DNA of 45,807 nucleotides. Source: Anaerolineales bacterium. GTDB taxonomy: Bacteria > Chloroflexota > Anaerolineae > Anaerolineales > UBA11579. The DNA lies in assembly GCA_026129335.1 (NCBI GenBank), contig JAHCIH010000015.1, forward strand, positions 1-45,807. Reading direction: 5' to 3'. The translations under genes and the position numbers were made by a program. Shown here piece by piece: positions 40,758-45,807 of this stretch. The notes beneath the pieces are model-generated. The model worked only from the letters and a program-made list of their open reading frames with translations. It ran no database searches and had not been told where the DNA came from. How positions within the stretch are numbered: position 1 is the first letter of the stretch; the number at the start of each line of letters is the position of its first letter.

Positions 40758-41348
40758 TTGCAGAGAGATGAAGGCAAATGGCTGGGGCAGGCCCTGCAGG
40801 GCGATGCCGCCGCCTTTGCCAGCCTGGTGGATATGTACGCCAAGCCGGTCTACAACTTGTGCTACCGCATGTTGGGCAACCCGCAAGATGCGGAAGACGC
40901 CGCCCAGGAAACCTTCCTGCGCGCCTTCCGCCACCTGCGCCGCTACGACCCGCAGCGCAAGTTTGCCACCTGGCTGCTGAGCATTGCGGCCAACTATTGC
41001 ATAGACCAGCACCGCCGCGCCCGCCCGACCCTGACCGCCCTGGACGAGGGTCCGCTGGAGCCGGCAGAGAAGGCGCCCGGCCCTGAGGGGCGCGCCCTGG
41101 CCCGCGAACAGCGCGACGAAGTCCAGGCGCTGCTGGCCGGCCTGGCGCCCCGTGACCGGGCGGCGATCATCCTCTACTATTGGTACGACCACTCGTATGA
41201 GGAGATCGCCCGGCAGCTTTCGATCAGCCAGGGCGCATTGAAAACCCGCATGCACCGCGCCCGGCGCAGCCTGGCAGCGGCCTGGGCTGAAGAACACGGC
41301 GAACCGCTGTTCGCCACACGGAGGTCGTATGAAAAAGCCATCCCCTAA
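40758..41348 (+). CDS. ECF sigma-70 family factor (first)
   Basis: 196-residue extracytoplasmic-function sigma factor. Region 2 is near residues 20-85 (FASLVDMYAKPVYNLCYRML, DAEDAAQETFLRAFRHLRRY) and region 4 near 125-180 (SYEEIARQLSISQGALKTRM as the helix-turn-helix). The start is TTG 40758 with TAGGAG 7 nt upstream. Its 3' end overlaps the next gene by 20 bases. The two genes downstream encode membrane proteins, so it is likely to be controlled by a membrane partner. Confidence 0.93.
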   Translation: MQRDEGKWLGQALQGDAAAFASLVDMYAKPVYNLCYRMLGNPQDAEDAAQETFLRAFRHLRRYDPQRKFATWLLSIAANYCIDQHRRARPTLTALDEGPLEPAEKAPGPEGRALAREQRDEVQALLAGLAPRDRAAIILYYWYDHSYEEIARQLSISQGALKTRMHRARRSLAAAWAEEHGEPLFATRRSYEKAIP

Positions 41349-41787
41349 GCGCAAGCACAGCGAGGCCGCCTTGCAGCAAAGCTGGCAAAGCGTGGAAACC
41401 AGGCTGCGCGGCGCGGCCCAGGCCGCCCCGCGGCGCGGCTTCGCCAACCGCTGGCTGGCCAACTGGCAGCTGGAGGAGCAGCGCATCCGCCGCAGGCGGC
41501 AGCGCTGGCTGCTGGCCGCCAACGGCCTGGTGTGGCTGCTATTCTTCGCCCCGCCTGCTTGGGCCTTGTGGAACGCGCTCAGCCAGCCGGCGGCAACCTT
41601 TACCGCGGCGGTTGCCTATTTGGCGCAGGCCACCGCATTCGGCTGGACGCTGTTGCGCGTGCTGACCAGCGTACTGAGCGCCACGCCGCTGCCGCTGTGG
41701 GTGGCCACCAGCGCCAGCCTGTTGGGATTGTTGGCCGTTTGGGCCATGCTGTTCCAGCAAGGCTCTTATAAGAAGGAGTTGGGATGA
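41329..41787 (+). CDS. small membrane protein, probable anti-sigma partner
   Basis: 152-residue protein with a basic N-terminus (KKPSPKRKHSEAALQQSW, then RRRRQRW before the first TM) and two or three hydrophobic segments. There is no zinc-binding anti-sigma motif. Its position, overlapping the end of the ECF sigma gene, suggests an anti-sigma or sensor partner; this is inferred from context only. Its stop overlaps the next start as ATGA. Confidence 0.65.
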   Translation: MKKPSPKRKHSEAALQQSWQSVETRLRGAAQAAPRRGFANRWLANWQLEEQRIRRRRQRWLLAANGLVWLLFFAPPAWALWNALSQPAATFTAAVAYLAQATAFGWTLLRVLTSVLSATPLPLWVATSASLLGLLAVWAMLFQQGSYKKELG

Positions 41788-42836
41788 ACCTGAGACAAAT
41801 TTTCTGCGCGCTGGCCCTGGCCGCCTGCCTGCTGGCGCCGGCTGCGCCGGCGCTGGCCGCCCCGGCGGCCGTGCCGCTGATGGACGATACCGTCGTCTTC
41901 GGTGAGAACGTGACCCTGTTCGCCGGGCAGACCACCACCAACCTGGTCGTCTTCGGCGGCAATGCAACTGTCGAGGAGGGGGCCGCCGTGCTCGAGAACG
42001 TAGTCGTCTTCGGCGGCAACGTGACCATCCACGGCTCGGTGGGCGACAGCGTGGTGGTGGCCGGCGGCAACGTCGAGCTGGGGCCGTCCGCAGTGGTGGG
42101 GCAGGATGTGCTCAGCTTCGGCGGGGAAACGTTCCGTGCCCCCGGGTCGCAGGTGCTGGGCAACCAGACCAGCGACCCGCGCATCTTCCGCGTCGAAGAC
42201 AGCATTTCCGCCGAGCGGGTGGAGAGCTTCCGCGTCCAGGTGCTGCGCGGCTTTCAGCTGTTCGGCATGTTGGGGGCGGCCATCCTGCTGGTGCTGCTCA
42301 CCCCGCGCCAGCTGACCAACACGGCCGACACCATCGCCCGCCAGGGCGGCTCCTCGCTTCTTTTTGGGGCGCTCACCTTTGTGCTCTTGCCGGTGGCCCT
42401 GGTGATCACGCTGATCACCTGTATATTGCCGCCGCTCATCCTGCTGCTGGTCATCGCCGGCAGCATCTTCGGCTGGGTGGCTTTGGGCCTGGAGCTGGGC
42501 CGCCGGGTTGAGCAGTTCTTGAAGGTGGCCTGGGCGCTCGAAGTCCAGGCAGTGGTGGGCACCCTGTTGCTGGGCATGCTCAGCTTCTTCGTGCGCGCGC
42601 TGCCCTGCGTGGGCTGGTTGGGCGTCTTCGGCCTCGGCGCAGTGGGGCTGGGCGCGGCGCTGCTCAGCCGCTTCGGCACCGAAGTGACGCCGCCCGCACA
42701 GCCGCGGCGCGCCCTGTCGCCCGCCCGGCGCACAGTGCGCAAGCCGGCCGCGGCCAAGCCTGCGGCTGCCAAGCCCGCCGCCAAGACCACAGCCGCCCGA
42801 CGGCCGCGCAAGCCCAGGCCGCCGGCGGAGGGCTGA
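41784..42836 (+). CDS. signal-peptide bactofilin-like membrane protein with basic tail
   Basis: 350-residue protein. A signal peptide (to about residue 26) is followed by a short right-handed beta-solenoid (about 30-125) with repeats such as NLVVFGGNATVEEGAAV, NVVVFGGNVTIHGSV and SVVVAGGNVELGPSAV, then four TM helices (about 150-295), then a Lys/Ala/Pro-rich tail (KPAAAKPAAAKPAAK, about 312-350) of histone-H1-like composition. The solenoid resembles polymer-forming cytoskeletal (bactofilin) domains. It is translated with the sigma unit, so it is a probable target or part of the stress response. Confidence 0.78.
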   Translation: MNLRQIFCALALAACLLAPAAPALAAPAAVPLMDDTVVFGENVTLFAGQTTTNLVVFGGNATVEEGAAVLENVVVFGGNVTIHGSVGDSVVVAGGNVELGPSAVVGQDVLSFGGETFRAPGSQVLGNQTSDPRIFRVEDSISAERVESFRVQVLRGFQLFGMLGAAILLVLLTPRQLTNTADTIARQGGSSLLFGALTFVLLPVALVITLITCILPPLILLLVIAGSIFGWVALGLELGRRVEQFLKVAWALEVQAVVGTLLLGMLSFFVRALPCVGWLGVFGLGAVGLGAALLSRFGTEVTPPAQPRRALSPARRTVRKPAAAKPAAAKPAAKTTAARRPRKPRPPAEG

Positions 42837-42846
42837 ACGCAAATGT

Positions 42847-42852
42847 TATACT
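42847..42852 (+). promoter_or_regulatory. -10 element before the leader peptide of the second ECF gene
   Basis: TATACT 7 nt before ATG 42860. The spacing is that of the other leaderless starts in this window. Confidence 0.4.
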
Positions 42853-42859
42853 CGCGGCG

Positions 42860-42934
42860 ATGTGCGCTGGCTGCAACCAATCCCGCCGTCGCGGGTTATC
42901 CCTGATACAGCCTGACCCCCAAGGTGCCTTATGA
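42860..42934 (+). CDS. 24-residue leader peptide coupled to the second ECF sigma gene
   Basis: A short frame that starts MCAGCNQSRRRG and ends in GAL. Its stop TGA overlaps the ATG of the sigma gene as ATGA (42931-42934). The start is 7 nt after TATACT, as for leaderless genes here. It contains a CxxC motif and three consecutive Arg codons, so it might couple sigma synthesis to redox state or translation speed. No homology is claimed; it is a prediction from position and overlap. Confidence 0.45.
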   Translation: MCAGCNQSRRRGLSLIQPDPQGAL

Positions 42935-43524
42935 CAGAACTGAGCGAAGAGCAAGTTCTGGCCAAGGCCACCGCGGGGGACAAGCAGGCGTTTGGCATGC
43001 TCTACGACAAATATGCCACGCGCATCTACAACTACATCTACTACCGCACGGGCAGCGCCCAGGATGCGGAAGACCTGACCTCGCGGGTCTTCTTCCGGGC
43101 GATGCGCCACATCACCAATTACCGCGACCGCGGCGTGCCGTTCACCGCCTGGCTGTACCGCATCGCCCACAACCTGGTGGCCAATTGGCACCGCGACAGC
43201 AGCCGGCGCCAGGAAGTGGAACTGGAAGACGGCTACCGCGCCAGCAAGGGCGACGAACACCCCGAACTGGCCCTGATGGAAAGCGAGGACCAGAACGCGC
43301 TGCTGTCCATCATCCGCAAACTGCCGGAGGAGCGCCAGCAGTTGCTCATCCTCAAGTTTGTGGAGCACATGTCCAATGCGGAGATCGGGCAGATCATGGA
43401 CCGCACCGAAGGCGCCATCAAAAGCCTGTATCACCGCACGCTGCTCTCGCTGAGAGAGGAAATCGCCAAGGACAAGTCCGGACATTTTTCACTGGACATG
43501 TTCGGCGATTTGCCGGAAGATTAG
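42931..43524 (+). CDS. ECF sigma-70 family factor (second)
   Basis: 197-residue ECF sigma factor. Region 2: FGMLYDKYATRIYNYIYYR and DAEDLTSRVFFRAMRHITNY (about 21-65); region 4: LPEERQQLLILKFVEHMSNA and EIGQIMDRTEGAIKSLYHR (about 130-175). It differs clearly from the first sigma factor, so the two probably serve different signals. ATG 42931 overlaps the stop of a short leader frame, and AAGG lies 7 nt upstream. A small TM protein follows 12 nt later. Confidence 0.92.
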   Translation: MTELSEEQVLAKATAGDKQAFGMLYDKYATRIYNYIYYRTGSAQDAEDLTSRVFFRAMRHITNYRDRGVPFTAWLYRIAHNLVANWHRDSSRRQEVELEDGYRASKGDEHPELALMESEDQNALLSIIRKLPEERQQLLILKFVEHMSNAEIGQIMDRTEGAIKSLYHRTLLSLREEIAKDKSGHFSLDMFGDLPED

Positions 43525-43536
43525 GTCGGTGCGAGT

Positions 43537-43857
43537 ATGAAGATCGTATGGCCGTGGAACCGCAAACGGATGGAGCGCGAGCTGCAGTCCGTGGAGAGCT
43601 TGCTGACAGAGGCTTTCAAGCCTGTGCATGCCCGCCCTTCGTTCGTGAACGACCTGCGCAAGCGGCTGGTGGGCAGCCGCAATCCGCTGGCCCGCGCCGG
43701 CCTCTCTACGCTGGAATTGATCCTGATCATCGGCGGCGCCATCGTGGGCGTGGTGGTGCTGGTGCTCACCATCCTGGGCCGCTTTGGCGGCCTGGTGGGC
43801 AAATTGAAGTTTTGGGAGTGGGGGAAGAAGAAGAAGGCGAAAAGCGATAGCGGTTAG
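43537..43857 (+). CDS. single-TM small protein, probable partner of second ECF factor
   Basis: 106-residue protein: basic amphipathic N-terminus (WPWNRKRMERELQSVESLL), one TM helix (LELILIIGGAIVGVVVLVLT, about 60-80) and a Lys/Trp-rich C-terminus (FWEWGKKKKAKS). Its position directly after the ECF gene suggests an anti-sigma or membrane tether. The last codons and stop lie in the start of a heptad array, so its C-terminus may be recent. Confidence 0.65.
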   Translation: MKIVWPWNRKRMERELQSVESLLTEAFKPVHARPSFVNDLRKRLVGSRNPLARAGLSTLELILIIGGAIVGVVVLVLTILGRFGGLVGKLKFWEWGKKKKAKSDSG

Positions 43858-43905
43858 CTATTAGCTGTAAGCCGTAGCTACAAGCTATAAGCCATAAGCT
43901 GGCGA
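43845..43905. repeat. heptad-repeat array (AGCTATA family)
   Basis: AGCGGTT, AGCTATT, AGCTGTA, AGCTACA, AGCTATA, AGCCATA, AGCTGGC follow one another with one slip in a 7-nt period. It begins in the last codons of the preceding gene. Confidence 0.75.
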
Positions 43906-43927
43906 AAAAGCAATCACATATCCGCCT

Positions 43928-44025
43928 GTCATTGCGAGCGGAGGCTGCATGTGAATGCAGCCGAGCGAAGCAATCTCGGTCTGCAATACGAGATTGCTTC
44001 ACTCGTTTCACTCGTTCGCAATGAC
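43928..44025. repeat. GTCATTGCGAG-type palindromic repeat, 98 bp
   Basis: Starts GTCATTGCGAGCG and ends CGTTCGCAATGAC, with GAAGCAATCTCG and CGAGATTGCTTC facing each other in the middle. This is the widespread 'gtcattgcgag...aagcaatctcg' class of intergenic repeat. Confidence 0.85.
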
Positions 44026-44030
44026 AATGT

Positions 44031-44060
44031 TTCTTCGTGCTCTTTGTTTCTTTGTGGTTA
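44031..44060. repeat. CACAAAG-type repeat, right arm
   Basis: TTCTTCGTGCTCTTTGTTTC then TTTGTGGTTA. Together with 44448-44493 it brackets the HEPN-like gene as an inverted pair. Confidence 0.7.
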
Positions 44061-44083
44061 TTAGGGCTGGCTAGCGGCCGAGA

Positions 44084-44434
44084 CTATTCCGGAAACAACA
44101 TCGCCACCAACTCCTCTGCCTCCGCCACCAAATCCACATCCAGCGGGAAGAAGGACTCTTCCTCGATATTGCTGAGGTCGTGCTTCGTCTTGTAGGTCAG
44201 CAGGTGGGCGACGATCTCGCCGCCACGCGGCGGCAGGCCGCCGGCCGCGGACAGCCCCCGCAGCTGCTCCAGCACGCTGGGCGTCTCCAGCGCCCCGCCG
44301 CGGGTGGCCAGCCAGGCTTTGGCCGCCCAGCCCGCCGCCCGCCGGGCGCAGACCCGGGCCATGCCCTCATTGCCCCGCGCCTGGGCGGCGCGGGCCGCAG
44401 CCAGTTCGCGCTCCACTGCGTCTCTCCATTCCAT
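44084..44434 (-). CDS. HEPN-like small protein
   Basis: 116-residue helical protein. DAVERELAAARAAQARGNEG and ARVCARRAAGWAAKAWLATRG resemble the first helices of a HEPN domain. The catalytic RX4-6H motif of RNase HEPN proteins is not seen, so it is probably a non-nuclease member or only similar. A nucleotidyltransferase (MNT) partner is not adjacent. ATG 44434 gives the shortest N-terminus consistent with the fold. It lies between inverted interspersed repeats. Confidence 0.55.
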   Translation of the reverse strand: MEWRDAVERELAAARAAQARGNEGMARVCARRAAGWAAKAWLATRGGALETPSVLEQLRGLSAAGGLPPRGGEIVAHLLTYKTKHDLSNIEEESFFPLDVDLVAEAEELVAMLFPE

Positions 44435-44447
44435 GGCAGGGATTTTA

Positions 44448-44493
44448 ACCACAAAGGCTTGTATAACCATAAAGGCACAAGGGCACGAAGAGA
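44448..44493. repeat. CACAAAG-type repeat, left arm
   Basis: TAACCACAAAGGCTTG, TAACCATAAAGGCACAAGG and GCACGAAGAGA; complementary in sense to the arm at 44031-44060. Confidence 0.7.
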
Positions 44494-44512
44494 CAGCCCC
44501 ACAGAAAAACCG

Positions 44513-44570
44513 TGTCATCCTGAGCAGCTTGCTCGTTGCAAGGCAACGAGCAGCGTCGTGAAGGATCGCT
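44513..44570. repeat. GTCATCCTGAGC-type REP element
   Basis: Starts GTCATCCTGAGC and ends GTGAAGGATCG, with an inner perfect hairpin GCTCGTTGC (44531-44539) and GCAACGAGC (44543-44551). Read on the other strand it matches the units at 15478-15815 (ATCCTTC...CTCAGGATGAC). It lies directly upstream of the IS110 element. Confidence 0.8.
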
Positions 44571-44599
44571 ATGGCCCTCGCTGACCCTACAAGCTCCAT

Positions 44600-44790
44600 T
44601 AGACTAGAGGGGCCTCAGAGCCAGCAAGAGCTGAGTAAGTCTAACGCTCGCTCCAGGTCAAAACCTATATTCTGAATAAGACCCAGCTCTTGCGTGGAAC
44701 AAAAACTAAATCGTATTGCAGCTAGATCCATAAGCTAGTATATGGAGCCAGTTCAGTCCACTCTCTGGCCTGAGAGCAAAGGAGAGCAGT
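44600..44790 (+). ncRNA. candidate bridge RNA of the IS110 element
   Basis: The 5' region of the IS110 transposase holds two hairpin candidates: GCAAGAGCTG (44624-44633) with CAGCTCTTGC (44684-44693), enclosing 50 nt with GGTC/GACC inside; and TCCATA (44727-44732) with TATGGA (44741-44746). Position before the transposase start and two stem-loops in series fit the IS110 bridge RNA layout. Guide loops cannot be assigned without knowing both element ends. Confidence 0.45.
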
Positions 44791-44791
44791 C

Positions 44792-45807
44792 ATGCGCAAA
44801 TGGAAGTTCTTTGTCGGTATTGATGTCGCCTCGGCCAGCTTCACCGCGGCAGTGGGCACACATCCCTGGCAGATTGTTTTGCCGCCACAAGAATTCAGCA
44901 ACAACCTGGAAGGTTTCCGCAGCCTGCTGGATTGGCTGAACGAGCAGCGCATTCCCTTCAAGCGAAGTGTGGTTTGCCTGGAGGCCACTGGCGTCTATGG
45001 CGAGGCTTTGGCCCACTTCCTGCTGGCACACAAGCTGGCCGTGGCCATCGAGCCGCCGCTCAAGGTCAAACGCGCCTTTCAGACAAACGGCCCCAAGACA
45101 GATGCCGCCGACAGCCGCCAGATTGCCGAATATGCCTATCGCTTTGCCGATGAGTTGCGACTTTGGCAGCCCAGGGGCGAGGTCTTGGAGCAAATTCAGG
45201 CGCTTTTAGCCACCCGGGAGCAATTAGTCCGTCAGCGCACCAGCAACAAGAACATTCTGACCACCCTGGAGCGCAAGGTGGTGCGCACGCCAGCCGCTGA
45301 ACGAGCCCACCAGCAGACAGTTGCTTTCCTCAACAAGGAGATCAAGGCGGTGGAGAAGGAACTGGCCCGCCTGATAGACGATGACCCTGACCTTCGCCAG
45401 CGGCTGCGCTTGCTGCTCAGCATCCCTGGTGTGGGCATGCTGCTGGCTGCGCACCTGCTTCTGCTCACCCAACGCTCCAGCGACCCGCGGCAACTGGCTG
45501 CTCACTTGGGCATTGCGCCGCATGAACATCGCAGCGGAACTTCGCTGCATGGTCTAACCCAATCCCGTCATTTTGGTCCTCCTGCGCCACGCAAGCTGCT
45601 CTACCTGGCGGCCTGCTCGGTGCGCACGCACAATCAGCGTTTCCGGGACTACTTCCTGCACAAACGGGCCGAAGGCAAAGCGCCCAGGCTGGTGCTCAAC
45701 AATATTCAGAACCGCCTGCTCAAGATCGCTTGTGCCGTGCTGCGCGACCAGCAGCCCTTCATCCCCAACTACCACTCTTTGCCCCCATTGACACAGTCAT
45801 CGTATTC
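44792..45807 (+). CDS. IS110-family transposase (3' end outside window)
   Basis: 338 codons in one open frame to the window edge. The N-terminal RuvC-like DEDD domain has Asp11 (VGIDVASASF), Glu64 (CLEATGVYGE), Asp104 and Asp107 (KTDAADSRQ). The C-terminal transposase domain has IPGVGMLLAAHLL near 211-223 and APHEHRSGTS (Ser248, the catalytic serine position). These mark the IS110 group. AGGAGAG lies 8 nt before ATG 44792. The gene appears intact as far as it is visible. Confidence 0.93.
   Translation, partial: MRKWKFFVGIDVASASFTAAVGTHPWQIVLPPQEFSNNLEGFRSLLDWLNEQRIPFKRSVVCLEATGVYGEALAHFLLAHKLAVAIEPPLKVKRAFQTNGPKTDAADSRQIAEYAYRFADELRLWQPRGEVLEQIQALLATREQLVRQRTSNKNILTTLERKVVRTPAAERAHQQTVAFLNKEIKAVEKELARLIDDDPDLRQRLRLLLSIPGVGMLLAAHLLLLTQRSSDPRQLAAHLGIAPHEHRSGTSLHGLTQSRHFGPPAPRKLLYLAACSVRTHNQRFRDYFLHKRAEGKAPRLVLNNIQNRLLKIACAVLRDQQPFIPNYHSLPPLTQSSY

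Larger units (their letters stand above)
44585..45807 (+). mobile_element. IS110-family insertion sequence (left part)
   Basis: The element comprises about 205 bp of non-coding left end and a DEDD transposase gene that runs off the window. The left boundary is not certain; it is placed after the REP element and near 44585. IS110 elements lack inverted terminal repeats and insert through a structured bridge RNA encoded next to the transposase. No other IS is seen in the window. Confidence 0.75.

Noticed and set aside
44435..44599. N-terminal extension of the HEPN-like protein
   Set aside because: It would be encoded by REP and CACAAAG repeat sequence; ATG 44434 starts the recognisable helix.
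1..45807. tRNA, rRNA or tmRNA genes
   Set aside because: Gaps were read for cloverleaf ends and T-loop motifs; none was convincing, and the larger gaps are explained by repeats, a T-box and the IS110 leader.

Overview
This is a G+C-rich bacterial window, most likely chromosomal DNA of a Chloroflexota (Anaerolineae-like) organism. That placement is an inference from the gene mix: a variant PlsY, an AapJQMP-type transporter, DUF3592 and GIN-domain membrane proteins, an aerobic phenylacetyl-CoA epoxidase, and dense REP-like intergenic repeats. No rRNA or tRNA gene is present to confirm it. The phenylacetyl-CoA epoxidase needs O2, so the cell is at least facultatively aerobic.

Layout. 1-4.3 kb: housekeeping genes (miaA 5' end, yraN, dienelactone hydrolase, a membrane protein coupled to a JAMM peptidase, plsY, a metallo-beta-lactamase fold hydrolase). 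4.3-8 kb: an A+T-richer GIY-YIG-like gene, then valS behind a valine T-box leader. 8-15.3 kb: minus-strand genes (two tandem paralogous membrane proteins, an SRAP protein lacking its catalytic Cys2, a 14-TM exporter, an AspT/YidE-type transporter, a radical SAM-HhH protein). 15.3-15.9 kb: a gene-free block of repeats. 16-21.4 kb: a transglutaminase-like lipoprotein and, convergent to it, a complete polar amino acid ABC transporter. 21.6-24 kb: enoyl-CoA hydratase and 3-hydroxyacyl-CoA dehydrogenase. 24-27.7 kb: exported intradiol dioxygenase, MFS transporter, DinB-like protein and two DUF3592 proteins. 27.8-35.7 kb: a second enoyl-CoA hydratase, a RAYT transposase, aldehyde dehydrogenase, paaABCD, an EthD protein, a slipin and a HUMPS-family enzyme. 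35.7-40.6 kb: an AlkZ-related protein, a DUF4239 protein, a PAS-UbiA fusion, and two GIN/LiaF-like membrane proteins. 40.7-43.9 kb: two ECF sigma modules. 44-45.8 kb: a HEPN-like small gene in a nest of repeats, then the left part of an IS110-family element.

How the genes work together. Two blocks of fatty-acid or aromatic acyl-CoA genes (21.6-24 and 27.8-34 kb) form most of an aerobic phenylacetate-type route: epoxidase PaaABCD, hydratases, dehydrogenase and an aldehyde dehydrogenase. PaaE, PaaK and PaaZ are not in the window. The 39-44 kb part looks like an envelope-stress regulon: two ECF sigma factors, each followed by small membrane proteins, with a divergent pair of LiaF/GIN-type proteins sharing a promoter word with the first sigma gene.

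The most unusual layer is non-coding. (1) At least nine transcription units have a -10 hexamer only 6-9 nt before the start codon, which predicts leaderless mRNAs. (2) A 28-bp palindrome occurs intergenically and twice, in frame, inside the RAYT transposase gene. (3) Many intergenic gaps hold degenerate arrays with a 7-nt period, often folded back as hairpins; some supply start codons, stop codons or coding sequence to neighbouring genes. (4) An IS110 element lies next to a REP-like hairpin and carries a structured leader that could be a bridge RNA.
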